From positions 5,311,001 to 5,375,000 of the forward strand of contig JAWQEG010000286.1 in assembly GCA_033782935.1 (NCBI GenBank): 64,000 bases of DNA. Direction: 5' to 3'. The translations under genes were made by a program, and so were the position numbers. This DNA is from Petrolisthes cinctipes (taxonomy: Eukaryota; Arthropoda; Malacostraca; Decapoda; Porcellanidae). The notes beneath the pieces were generated by a model that searched no databases, was not told the origin of the DNA, and saw only the letters and a list, made by a program, of their open reading frames with translations. Of the stretch, positions 15,001-25,838 are shown piece by piece (within the stretch, counting starts at the first letter, position 1; each line of letters starts with the position of its first letter).

Positions 15001-18000
15001 TCGATATTTGAGGGTCCCAGAAGAGATCTGTACATGCCTACTGCGTGTTAGAGTATTTTCAAAATACAGGCCCAAAACAAGCTGAAAATCGATATTTTAG
15101 GTGCCCAAAGTCAATATGTGTATGCATCTTCTGTACCCGTTTATATCCCAAATTTAGACTCAAAACACCGGAAAATTCGATTTTTTGGGGTCCCATAAGC
15201 GTTCTGTATATGCCTACTCAGTGCCAGAATATTTAAAAAAAAATCGGCCTAAAACATTCTAAAAATCGATATTTTAGTTGTCCAAAGTCAATTTGAGCAT
15301 GCATCTTCTGTACCCGTTTATATCCCAAATTCAGGCTCAAAACACCCGAAAATTCAATATTTTTGGGTCCCAGAAGAGCTCTGTACATGCCTACTGCGTG
15401 TTAGAGTATTTTCAAAATACAGGACCAAAACATGCTGAAAATCGATATTTTAGGTGCCCAAAGTCAATACGTGTATGCATCTTCTGTACCCGCTTATATC
15501 CCAAATTCAGGCTCAAAACACCGGAAAATTCAATATTTTTGGGTCCCAGAAGCGATCTGTACATGCCTACTCAGTGCTATAATGTTTTCAAAATATTGGC
15601 TCAAAACATGCTGAAAATCGATATTTTAGGGGTCCAAAGTCGATATGTGCATTCATCTTCTGTACCCGTTTATATCTCAAATTCATGCTCAAAACACCCG
15701 AAAACTCGATATTTTTGGGTCCCAGAAGCGATCTGTACATGCCTACTCCGTGTTAGAGTATTTTCAAAATACAGGGCCAAAACATGCTGAAATCGATATT
15801 TTAGGTGCCCAAAGTCAAAATGTTTATGCATCTTCTGTTTCCCTTTATATCCCAAATTCAGGCTAAAAAAACCCGAAAGTTCGATTTTTTTGGGTCCCAG
15901 AAGCGATCTGTACATGCCTTCTCAGTGCTAAAATATTAAAAAAAAAATAGGCCCAAAACATGCTAAAAATCGATATTTTAGTTGTCCAAAGTCAATATGC
16001 GCATGCACATTCTGTACCCGTTTTTATCTCAAATTCATGCTCAAAACACCCGAAATTCGATATTTTTGGGTCCCAGAAGCGATTTGTACATGCCTACTGC
16101 GTGTTAGAGTATTTTCAAAATACAGGCCCAAAACATGCTGAAAATCGATATTTTAGATGCCCAAAGTTAATATGTGTATGTATCTTCTTTACCCGTTTAT
16201 ATCCCAAATTCAGACTCAAAATACCCGAAAATTCGATTTTTTTGGGTCCCAGAAGCGGTCTGTATATGCCTACTCAGTGCCAGAATATTTTCAAAATATA
16301 GGCCCAAAACATGCTAAAAATCGATATTTTGGGTGCCCGAAGTCGATATGTGCATGCATCTTCTGTACCCGTTTATATCCCAAATTCATGCTCAAAACAC
16401 CCGAATATTCGATATTTTTGGGTCCTAGAAGCGATCTGTTCATGCCGACTCAGTTCTAGAATATTTAAAACAAAATAGGCCTAAAACATGTAAAAATCGA
16501 TATTTTAGGTGCCCAAAGTCAATATGTGTATGCATCTTCTGTACCCGTTTATATCCCAAATTCAGGCTCAAAACACCCGAAAATTCGATGTTTTTGGGTC
16601 CCAGAAGAGCTCTGTACATGCCTACTGCGTGTTAGAGTATTTTCAAAATACAGGCCCAAAACATGCTGAAAATCGATATTTTAGGTGCCCAAAGTCAATA
16701 CGTGTATGCATCTTCTGTACCCGTTTTTTCCCAAATTCATGCTTAAAACACCCGAATATTCGATATTTTCGGGTCCCAGAAGCGATCTGTATATGCCTAC
16801 TCAGTGCTAGAATGTTTTCAAAGTATAGGCTCAACACATGCTAAAAATCGATATTTTAGGTGCCTACAGTCGATATGTGCATGCATCTTCTTTACCCGTT
16901 TATATCTCAAATTCAGGCTCAAAACACCCTAAAATTCGATATTTTTGGGTCCCAGAAGCGATCTGTACATGCCTACTGCGTGTTTGAGTATTTTCAAATT
17001 ACAGGCCCAAAACATGCTGAAATCGATATTTTAGGTGCCCAAAGTCAAAATGTTTATGCATCTTCTGTTTCCGTTTATATCCGAAATTCAGGCTCAAAAA
17101 ATCCGAAAGTTCGATATTTTTGGGTCCCAGAAGCGATCTGTACATGCCTTCTCAGTGCTAGAATATTTAAAAAAATATAGGCCCAAAACATGCTAAAAAT
17201 CGATATTTTAGTTGTCCAAAGTCAATATGCGCATGCATATTCTGTACCCGTTTATATCTCAAATTCATGCTCAAAACACCCGAAAATACGATATTTTTGG
17301 GTCCCAGAAGCGGTCTGTATATGCCTACTCAGTGCCAGAATATTTTCAAAATATAGGCCCAAAACATGCTAAAAATCGATATTTTGGGTGCCCAAAGTCG
17401 ATATGTGCATGCATCTTCTGTACCCGTTTATATCCCAAATTCAGGCTCAAAACACCCGAAAATTCAATATTTTTGGGTCCCAGAAGCGATCTGTACATGC
17501 CTACTCAGTGCTAGAATGTTTTCAAAATATTGGCTCAAAACATGCTAAAAATCGATATTTTAGGGGTCCAAAGTCGATATGTGCATGCATCTTCTGTACC
17601 CGTTTATATCTCAAATTCAGGCTCAAAACAGCCGAAAATTCGATATTTTTGGGTCCCAGAAGCGATCTGTACATGCCTACTCCGTGTTAGAGTCTTTTTT
17701 TTAAAATAGGCCCAAAACATGCTAAAAATCGATATTTTAGTTGTCCAAAGTCAATATGCGCATGCACATTCTGTACCCGTTTATATCTCAAATTCATGCT
17801 CAAAACACCCGAAAATTCGATATTTTTGGGTCCCAGAAGCGATTTGTACATGCCTACTGCGTGTTAGAGTATTTTAAAAATACAGGCCCAAAACATGCTG
17901 AAAATCGATATTTTAGGTGCCCAAAGTCAATATGTGTATGTATCTTCTGTACCCGTTTATATCCCAAATTCATGCTCAAAACACCCGAAAATTCGATATT

Positions 18001-18139
18001 TTTGGGTCCCAGAAGCGATCTGTACATGCCTACTCAGTGCTAGAATGTTTTCAAAAAGTTAGGCCCAAATCATGCTAAAAATCGATATTTTAGGTGCCCA
18101 AAGTCGATATGTGCATGCATCATTTGTACCCGTTTATAT
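1..18139. repeat. 176-bp satellite DNA array, about 103 monomers
   Basis: A continuous head-to-tail array with a period of 176 bp (small variants come from 1-3 base indels); it is already running at base 1. Each monomer carries two related landmarks, AAAATCGATATTTT and AAAATTCGATATTTTT, followed by GGTGCCCAAAGTC or GGGTCCCAGAAGC, and ends in CTCAAAACACCCG or CCCAAAACATGCTG. The monomer therefore looks like an old dimer of about 87 + 89 bp. The many 60-106 codon open frames here shift phase at each monomer (176 is not a multiple of 3), have no conserved start, and are not genes. No 17-bp CENP-B-like box was recognised. A centromeric or heterochromatic role is possible but not shown. Confidence 0.97.
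5965..11525. repeat. Higher-order repeat zone within the satellite
   Basis: Blocks of several monomers recur almost unchanged. About 5965-7455 recurs at 8255-9745, offset 2290 bp (13 monomers). About 8765-9745 recurs at 10174-11154, offset 1409 bp (8 monomers). About 7348-7830 recurs at 11047-11525, offset 3699 bp (21 monomers). Private variants travel with the blocks, for example the odd AAATCATCCCAAAAC at about 6257 and 8547. A monomer lacking one base (TGTATGATCTTC for TGTATGCATCTTC) appears near 2435, 4020, 7014, 9304 and 10713. This indicates recent multi-monomer amplification or unequal exchange on top of older, diverged monomers. Confidence 0.85.
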
Positions 18140-18205
18140 TGGCTGGGGCCAAAGCCCTTAAAGTATTGCCCACATCATTACAGGCAATACCTCCCCTACA
18201 GGGCA
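18140..18205 (-). repeat. Fragment of the SINE-like repeat at the satellite edge
   Basis: The satellite breaks off inside a monomer and is followed at once by TTGGCTGGGGCC and CTTAAAGTATTGCCC. Both match the reverse complement of the body of the SINE-like element at 22820-23127. Only about 65 bp is recognisable, with no tail. Bases 18206-18447 after it show no gene or repeat that I can name. Confidence 0.6.
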
Positions 18206-18455
18206 AGTACGAAGGATAAAAGGAATACAGGGATAGATGTCTAATATCTAAAGGATAATATATAATCAGTAGTCTATCCCACTACGATGGTGAACAAAAG
18301 ACAGTGCCTTTATTTAAAGGATATAATGTAACAGATATTCTAATTATAATTGCTTGTTATTACTTTTCAATTAATCACCTTCATTTTTCTTACCCTCTTC
18401 CCCGTCACCCTCGCCTCAAATCATCACATTTCTTCTCTCCTATATCCACCTACGT

Positions 18456-19138
18456 CAGTGGTTCTTAATTAACCTTTTTCAATATATGCACCCCTTTCAA
18501 ATCAGCAGTCAGTTTTCGCACCCCTCTATTGCTGAAAAAAAAATGCTAAAACTGAAATACGTGGTTTTAATAAGTACATTTGTAGCCATCACAATACATT
18601 ACATGAAAGTATTGTAATGGCTACACCGCTACAGTAATGATTTATGTTATATAAACCAACCATTTAAATACATGTGAAGAAAGCAAAATCAGAAATGATT
18701 CACAACCAATCCTCCACCCTACTGTATATGTATCAATAAGAAAAAGTTATTAATACAGGGAAACCATAAATCACTCAAACAGATGACTGTGTGTTAATGG
18801 TGCGGGAGGGTGGTGACGATAACCTCCCTCCCTCTGTGTCACCTACATGTCCTCCCTCCCTCTGTGTCACCTATACGTGTCCTCCCTCCCTCGTCCCTCC
18901 GAATCACATACATATTTACTCGAGTCTGTTGCAACGTTGGCACTTCATTAGGAAATTAGGTGTAGGTTTTTCTCTAGCTCAAAACACTGCTGTAGCAAAA
19001 AGATTATTTTTTTTTGCAGAAAAAAATAACATGCGTATATAAAAATATAATTTGCTTTAATTATGCCTATCCTCGCACCCCTTAGGAACCGGACTCGCAC
19101 CACCTAGGGGTGCGAGCACCCCTGGTTAAGAACCACTG
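18456..19138. mobile_element. Non-autonomous hAT element (MITE), 683 bp
   Basis: The ends are inverted: CAGTGGTTCTTAA on the left and the complement of CAGTGGTTCTTAACC on the right. The same 8-bp word ACCTACGT directly flanks both sides (18448-18455 and 19139-19146). An 8-bp duplication and CAGTGGTTCTTAA termini are typical of the hAT superfamily. The interior has no transposase, only AT-rich sequence and a short pyrimidine-rich tandem repeat, so the element must have been moved by a transposase encoded elsewhere. Confidence 0.92.
18823..18900. repeat. Short tandem repeat inside the hAT MITE, about 28 bp x 3
   Basis: Three tandem copies of a unit beginning CCTCCCTCCCTCTGTGTCACC, the last one degenerate. 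The C-rich strand runs left to right. An 83-codon frame across this repeat has no recognisable domain and is not called as a gene. Confidence 0.7.
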
Positions 19139-19164
19139 ACCTACGTTAATGCACTTCTTTAAAC

Positions 19165-19591
19165 CCGGGTTCTTCAAACTACGGGTTCCGAATTCCTCCA
19201 AACTGGGTCGCAGGCTCACAAAAATAAATACATGAATAAAATAGAATAATAATGTTCGTGACAATAAAATAAATATGAAGTTCATACATGAATCCACCTA
19301 ACATCTTTTATAATTGAAAATTCATATATTTGATTACCAATAAAACAAAATCATTGCACAAATATTAGCCTTCTTGAGAGAGAGTGAGAGAGAGTGGGAG
19401 GGGTAGGTGAGGCAATGTTTATAATTCTGTTTAGAATGCCTTGTAATCATAATTATTGTGTTTCAGTTTCTGGCCTTGTATTTTCTTAGGTTGATAATTC
19501 TGGTCATTTGTAAAAGATCTTTCTGTATGGGTCGCGAGAATGATGTCATAGTAAAAACTGGGTCACGACTGAAAAAGTTTGAAGAACCCTG
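19165..19591. mobile_element. Second hAT-type MITE, 427 bp
   Basis: Left end CCGGGTTCTTCAAACT; right end AGTTTGAAGAACCCTG, whose complement is CAGGGTTCTTCAAACT, so 15 of 16 terminal bases match. It is flanked by a perfect 8-bp duplication CTTTAAAC (19157-19164 and 19592-19599). It has no coding capacity. The ends differ from the MITE at 18456-19138, so the two belong to different hAT families although they lie only 26 bp apart. Bases 19600-19827 beyond it show nothing I can assign. Confidence 0.9.
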
Positions 19592-19827
19592 CTTTAAACT
19601 ATTGGTGATTCGATACCGTTCACAGTGTATGCTTCATTCATTCCTTCTGACACACGCCTTCTCTACCTGATCATTCGTTACCCTCCAATATAGCTCCGCC
19701 CACATTTCTCTCCTCAACTCCCACTAATATCCCCCCCTCCCTCCACCTGCAACTGTTGCCAGATCCGACGAGAGCCAAACCAAGTCGCTGATGGATGGGG
19801 TGTGGACCCTTGATCTGTCCGGAGCTG

Positions 19828-21400
19828 TACATTTTGACAGTTTAACCTTTAATCCAACATCCTGCAGTCGTTGTAAGACTCTAGCTGTTATTTTTTGTAG
19901 GTGTGAATTTACATCAGGGCTGACAATAATTAAGTCATCTAAGTAAGCTACAACATCTTGAGTCATGTCGCTGAAGATAGTATTTATCATCCTTTGGAAT
20001 GTTAGGGGTGCATTGGATAATCTAAAGGGCATTCTGAAAAATTGCCAATGACCATTGGGGCGCTAAAAGCAGTAATAGGTTTGAATTGGTCATCTAATTC
20101 TACTTGCCAATAACCACTAATTAGGTCAAGACTACTAAAGACTCCGTTATTTTCCCCAATATCCATGAGGATTTCTTTAAGTACAGGTAATGGGTACCTA
20201 TCCATGACAGTTTTCTTATTTATCTTCCTAAAATCTGTAACAGGGCGGAAATCACCTGTTTTCTTAGTCACCAAGAATAATGGGCTGTTATAAGGACTGT
20301 TTGAAGACTCAATGATTCCTTCTGTAGACATATCATCCACCATTTTATTCATTTTTTGTCTTTGACTATGAGGTAATCTGTAAGCTTTCACATATACTGG
20401 ATCTGTGTCTGTTAATGATATGTGATGTTTAACTAGTGTTGTTTTCCCCAACCGCTCACCAGGTAAAGCAATAGCCGACCTGTGATTTGCTAATATATGT
20501 AAAAGCTGTGTGCGATGTGAAGGAAAATCATTTACTTGTACATGCTCATATAATTCATTAATAGTTTGCCTAAGTTGCAATTCATCAACAGTGTGTATGT
20601 TGGCTAAGGGAGGAGATTCTTTTTCCATTTGTATTGGTTTAAGAAACACAAGAAAGTCACCTAGGTATGTACCTGGTTTTATTTTCACTGCCTGATCAAC
20701 CTTGTTAAAAATTAGAGCTTCAATGAAGTTGTCTTTTTGTACCAGAGAAAATATGGATTCCATACCAACATTATTTATTTTACAAGTTTCACTTAAGGAT
20801 ATGGTTTGATTTCCCACATAATTGTCACCTTTCACTTTCACCGTTATGATAGCAAACCCTTTACTTGGTAATTTTACCGTACTTTTGACACTGCCTGCCA
20901 GTCGAGTCTGTGAGTCACTGACCCTTGTCTCCGAGCCTACAGCTGTGCACTGCTGACTCCGCGGTTGACATGGGTACACTTGGCCCTGAAAGATAATTGA
21001 CAGGAGGGATATTGCAATGTCAAGGTAGTGATCTGTCAGTTCTTTTAAACCTAACAATCCATCAGTTGGCAAACTGAAGTTTTCACAAATATAAAAGGTG
21101 CATTTTAGTCTCTGACTATTTAATGAAAGTGTAATAGGAAATTGGACCATACCTTTAATGATTAATTTACTACCAGATAAAGCTTAAATCTGATGGTTGA
21201 ATAGACCATCGTTGTTGTGGGTTTTCCTTTAACAGCTGTTTAAGTGTTACTTCAGACAGTAATGATACACAAGCTCCTGTATCAAAAGCTAACGAGACAT
21301 TTGTATTCCCAATGTTACAAGGAAGTGATAGTACATCAACTTTACCCAAGACAGCAACAAGTATATTTATTTGTTTAGGCGTGATTAAATTGGCGGTTTT
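19828..21400 (-). pseudogene. pol: Gypsy-1 pol fragment: protease and reverse transcriptase, 3' truncated
   Basis: Going down the minus strand, the aspartic protease motif FDTGA lies near 21280 and a second protease block DGLLGLKEL near 21050. RT follows with the blocks SPLFLVTKKTGDFRPVTDFR, YPLPVLKEIL and SSLDLISGYWQVELD, and the catalytic YLDD box near 19945. The order is that of Ty3/Gypsy pol. At least two indels break the frame: one near 21170 between protease halves, and a one-base loss at about 20053-20060 before the FRMPF-like block, after which the frame resumes. Coding similarity ends at a LSKC motif (about 19829), where a full element would continue into RNase H and integrase. It cannot make an active enzyme. 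Confidence 0.9.
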
Positions 21401-21411
21401 TTTTGTTTTTT

Positions 21412-21762
21412 TTAATCGTCACCTGTATTTGCACGTCTATTATTTATTTGGTCTCTTGCATTTAATGTGACTCTACATTCATCTGTGTTATGTGTCACAC
21501 TATTATGAATAATGCAATACTTGTTACTGGGCTTGTTCTCACATTCACTTGCTACTTTATTACTATTATCCTTACTTTTGACATTTGAGCGATTATTCTT
21601 GTTAAAGTAACACTTATCTGGGCTGTGTCCATATTTTCTGCAGATTTTACAATAAGGTTTCTTCTTCGAACTCTGAGGTGTGAAGTTTGTAGTGTGTTGT
21701 GTCTGTGAAGTGCTGTGGTGAGTGTCTGTGTCAGTGATCACGGCTACAGGTAGGGCTCTAGG
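21412..21762 (-). pseudogene. gag: Gypsy-1 gag, 3' part with CCHC zinc knuckle
   Basis: An open frame of about 110 codons holding the nucleocapsid zinc knuckle CKICRKYGHSPDKC (C-x2-C-x4-H-x4-C) in a Lys/Asn/Ser-rich tail. A second cluster CIIHNSVTHNTDEC may be a degenerate knuckle. The upstream part of gag is at 25839-26736, on the far side of the Tc1/mariner-like insertion. Leaving out that insertion and one TA copy, the codon phase on the two sides agrees, which supports a single original gag gene. Confidence 0.85.
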
Positions 21763-22330
21763 TACAGTCTGTTACAGTTCCGACTGGGCCACCCAGTATC
21801 GAGAAATCGTAGATGTGGCAGCAGTGTGTGTGTGTGTGTGTGCTCGAAAATTATACGGATCGTCAACACTCTCCCTCTGTAGTGAACATGACCCTGCCTC
21901 AAAGTTCATTCCATAGATGGCGCTGTGTAGTTGTGGAAGGAATGTGGACTGCAGGGTTGAAGTTTCGGGAAACATCTATGCTCGTGCCAATGAGTCATGA
22001 GCTCTCAGGCAGAGTGGTTGAGGAATGCTATTATGGAAATTTAACAACTATATTACACAATGATCAGGTGAAGCTAAGGTTAAGTTGTTCGTGTCCTGAA
22101 CAGTGAATATTTCTTCTTAATGGTTATCATGTTTGGCATGCAACATTGCATTGTTTTCTTGTTTTTCTACCAACTCGAGCAGATCGAGCAGATAGGTTGT
22201 TTGCTTTGGCCATCATATTTTGGTAAGCATTATTTGATGTTCACCTCTGATTTTGTATTTTATTTGTAAGTCACGTTACAGTGTATTACATGCATAGTAA
22301 AATTCCTTCATTACTAAATACTCCTTCTCA

Positions 22331-22361
<31 letters not shown>

Positions 22362-22377
22362 ACGTTAAAGTGTACTG

Positions 22378-22452
<75 letters not shown>
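22331..22452. repeat. (CT)n microsatellite in the left arm
   Basis: Two runs of CT dinucleotides (22331-22357 and 22381-22452) separated by about 20 unique bases. The matching place in the right arm holds a shorter (GA)n run at about 25188-25218. The microsatellite therefore existed before the arms diverged and has changed length since. Confidence 0.95.
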
Positions 22453-22456
<4 letters not shown>

Positions 22457-22819
22457 GAACACTATCTTATCTTATCCAGTCTATTTAGATATGAAATCGT
22501 ATGGAGATTTAGGACCAATTCCACATTTGTTCGTTGTAGTTTGTTAGCGCCCAAACGAAAGAATCTAAACTGTGTAAATGACTTTTGACTGATTTATTGG
22601 ATTAATCTGATGAGTAAAGTTTACAGATATTGTAATAATACTAGTGCTTGATAGTTTTGGTGAATAGGTATACTCAGCTTTTGGGAAATAACGAAGGCTT
22701 ACGAGTGTGTTTGGGGAGGAATCTGACAAACAAAATAACTATGTGGGACCGGCCCTGACTCCTTGACATTCCACGTTAAACACATAAGTGTCGAAATATG
22801 TGATCTTTTGCCAATGATA

Positions 22820-23127
22820 GATTCTTCTTCACCTCCTTCTAACTTTTTCACTTTTCTTATCCTGTTCTTTCTTCACCTTTCCCTCATCTCCACCTCTTCT
22901 CCCTTTCTCCTTTAGACCCCGTAGGGGGTTATTGCCGGTAGTGATAGAGGGCAATACTTTAAGGGTTTTGGCGCCCCTTCGGCCCCAGCCAATCTCTTTC
23001 AGTTATTCAACTGTCTCTTTTCTTTCTATTTCCTTCCTGCTTGCTGTCCCACCTCTTCTATCACCTTCTTCTGGCGCTATATGATCTCGATGTTGCAGCG
23101 CCAAAAATCAATCAATCAATCAATCAA
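22820..23127 (+). mobile_element. SINE-like retroposon, about 308 bp, with an (ATCA)n tail
   Basis: The insert interrupts the left arm of the Tc1/mariner-like element. The site is flanked by near-identical 13-14 bp copies (TTTTGCCAATGATA at 22806-22819 and TTTGCCTATGATA at 23128-23140), and the right arm has the empty site. The body is pyrimidine-rich, then GGGGCGCC-like GC-rich blocks. It ends in a hairpin GGCGCT...AGCGCC followed by AAAA and a run of ATCA repeats. The tail and target duplication show LINE-driven retroposition. It could equally be the 3' end of a CR1/L2-type LINE; no RNA polymerase III boxes were confirmed. Confidence 0.72.
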
Positions 23128-24345
23128 TTTGCCTATGATAATCAACTGGCATTGATTGTTATATTAACTGGGTTATGTTTGTTTAGAAGCCACACCTGAA
23201 TGGGGAAGAGGGATCACTCCTAGCGACCAAACGTGTGTTTAACCTCCTAATAGATTACCCCGATTTTTGCTAATTAACCTTTTGTAGTGAAAAATAGTGT
23301 GTGCATAACAGTAGGTGTTTTACTAAATTTGCACATCGTTCACATAATGATTGATTTATTCCAGAGATAACGGTGTGTGGCTGTGGAGAAGAGAAGGGTG
23401 AAGTTTCGGAAAGTAGGTGGGCAAGGTGAAGTTCACTGGAAGGCACCGGTTGAGCAGACGGATACGTAGGGTCATTACTTTAGCTAGGAATGTAGTTTGC
23501 CAGTCAGTATTTGATGAGCGTTTCAGAGTAACGACTCCTTATAATGATAAAATCCTAAAGATTTTTATTACTTTGTTTATTGTATCACCCGTTACCATAA
23601 ATCCTACGAATTATGAAATTACTCCGAAACTATCCCTCTCGCATATTCTGTGTATCTTTTTCTCGAGTCATCAAGTAATGAATGGATAACGTTAGCTACA
23701 CAAATTAAAGAAGAATGTGTCTAAATTGACATTACCGATATCATGCTGTATGTGTAATAATCCTAAAGAAAATTAGCACCTAGTAAAAGTCAGACAGAAC
23801 ACGTGATTAAACCAAGATTTACTTGCATTATAAAGAAATATGAAATATTCGCGTCCGTGCCCGAGATCACATCTTAAAACACGCTGCACACTCAGAGGGT
23901 CCCCTATTTGGAGGCATATTTTTCAATTCTGACCTGGTCAATGCAATCCGTTCAGTTAGGTTAGATTAAGTATGGTTGGGTTGAAATGCAGTCAAGTAGG
24001 TAAAATGAGCTGGGAAAGACAATGAGACTATTTAAAAAATTTCCTATGGTTACTTTTATTCCTATATGTTAGGAGCAATTTTCCTTAATTTTGTCCCAGC
24101 ACTTCTTGCTCTCCAGCCAAATTCGAGAAATATGCTAACCAGTTGTAAAATCGGCGGTTGAACCCTCGTTGGCCGGGGGAAAGATAAAACTCTGGTTATT
24201 CTCTACTTTCGTCATCTTTACAGGTTCATAATTTCAATAGACAGGAACACTCTATAAATGTAAATAGCCAAAGTAGGAGTTATACAATCCTTGACAACCC
24301 AACAACATTTATTTAAACAAAATAATTTTTTATTTACATTGACAA

Positions 24346-24554
24346 TTAATATCCAGTCCAGCCACCTTCCTTCTCTATGACGGCACGCAGTCTATCGGGC
24401 ACAGAGGCCACAATGCGTCGAATTTGTTAGGTTTGTTGCGGAACATCTCCCACTGAGCCTGGGTATGAGCCATTAGTGCCTCTGGTCTCCGCTCCACCAT
24501 CTCTGGCTCCCAGCAGTTGACCATATTAGCCCACATGTTCTCTATGGGGTTCCA
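24346..24554 (-). pseudogene. Tc1/mariner transposase, C-terminal remnant
   Basis: The minus strand reads WNPIENMWANMVNCWEPEM, then a WEMFRNKPN-like block. After a frameshift it reads VASVPDRLRAVIEKEGGWTGY and a stop at 24346-24348. The NPIENMW block is the classic region around the third catalytic acidic residue of Tc1/mariner DDE transposases, and the P-RL-VI--GG ending is also typical. Only about 70 codons survive; the DNA-binding half and the first two catalytic aspartates are absent. Codons upstream of the WNPIENMW block belong to the inverted arm, not to transposase. Confidence 0.8.
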
Positions 24555-25184
24555 ACGAAGTTCACCTTGCCCACCTAGGCTACTTTCTGAGACTTCGCCC
24601 TTCTCTTCTCCACATAAATCCATCATTATGTGAACGGTGTGCAAATTTGGTAGATCACCTACTACTATGCACACATTAATGTATCTATTAGCAAAACTTG
24701 GGGTAATCTATTAGTAGGTTAAACACACGTTTGGTCGTTAGGAGTGATGCCTCTTCCCCGTTCACCTGTGAGTTCAAAACAAACATAACCCAGTTAACAA
24801 TCAATGCGAGTTGATTATCACTGGCAAAACGATCGCTTATTTCGACACTACTAATTTGTTTATTAACGTAGAATGTCAGGGAGCCAGGACTGATTCCACA
24901 GTCATTTTGTCAGAGTCCTCCCCAAACACACTTGTAAGGCTTCGTTATTTCCCAAAAGCTGATTATTCCTATTCACCAAAACTATTAATTGAGCATTTGT
25001 ATTATTACAATAGCTGCATACTTCACTCATCAGATGCTTCCAATAAATCAGACACAAGTCATTTACACAGTTTAGTTTCTTTCGTTTGGGTGCTAACAAA
25101 TCACAACGAACAACTGTGGAATTGGTCCTCACTCTCTGTCCGATTTCATTAGTATAGAGATAGGATAAGATAGATGGTGTTTAT

Positions 25185-25187
<3 letters not shown>

Positions 25188-25218
<31 letters not shown>
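25188..25218. repeat. (GA)n microsatellite in the right arm
   Basis: About 15 GA dinucleotides, at the position complementary to the (CT)n run of the left arm of the same Tc1/mariner-like element. Confidence 0.9.
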
Positions 25219-25221
<3 letters not shown>

Positions 25222-25838
25222 ACAGTTGACTTTAACATTTTTATTACGAGAGAAAAAGTATTTAGCAATGAAGGAATTTTACTATGCATGTAATACCTGA
25301 CTTACAAATAAAATACGAAATCAAAGGTGATCTCAAATTATGCTTACCAAAATATGATGGACAAAGAAAACAACCTATCTGCCCGATCCTAGTTGGTAGA
25401 AAAACAAGATAACAATCGTGGCAACGAGACGTGAGCTCTGTCAGAACGGCTGAGCAATGTTGCATGTCAAACATGATAACCATTAAGAAAAAATATTCAC
25501 TGTTCAGGCTACGAACAACTTTACCTTAGCTTCACCTGATCATTATGTAATATAGTTGTTAAATTTCCATAATAGCATTCCTCAACCACTCTGCCTGAGA
25601 GCTCATGACTCATTGGCACGAGCATAGATGTTTCCCGAAACTTCAACCCTGCAGTCCACATTCCTTCCACAACTACACAGCGCCATCTATGAAATGAACT
25701 TTGAGGCAGGGTCATGTTCACTACAGAGGGAGAGTGTTGACGATCCGTATAATTTTCGAGCACACACACACACACACTGCTGCCACATCTGCGATCTCTC
25801 GATACTGGGTGGCCCAGTCGGAACTGTAACAGACTGTA

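Larger units (their letters stand above)
21765..25836 (-). mobile_element. Tc1/mariner-like element with long inverted arms, 4072 bp
   Basis: The left end begins CAGTCTGTTACAGTTCCGAC and the right end is its exact complement, and TA sits on both flanks (21763-21764 and 25837-25838). Similarity between the arms continues inwards far beyond normal Tc1 ends: about 21765-23445 matches the complement of about 24555-25836, with the SINE-like insertion interrupting the left arm. The interior of about 1.1 kb holds a transposase C-terminal remnant on the minus strand. TA duplication and CAGT termini fit Tc1/mariner; arms of about 1.3 kb are unusual for it. It lies inside Gypsy-1 gag and so is younger than Gypsy-1. 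Bases 23446-24345 have no recognised gene. Confidence 0.8.

Noticed and set aside
32..18043. Dozens of 60-171 codon frames with repeated text such as MHLLYPFISQIQAQNTRK
   Set aside because: They arise from the 176-bp satellite, change frame each monomer, and lack conserved starts or domains.
1..18139. Regular repeats that might suggest a CRISPR array
   Set aside because: There are no unique spacers between short repeats; the whole 176-bp unit is repeated, and the surroundings are eukaryotic.
22281..22588. Ser-Leu repeat frames
   Set aside because: Translation of the (CT)n microsatellite.
23417..23689. 90-codon plus-strand frame (GKVKFTGRHRLSRRIRRVIT) within the Tc1/mariner-like element
   Set aside because: Its first part lies in the inverted arm and the remainder matches no transposase block; probably chance.
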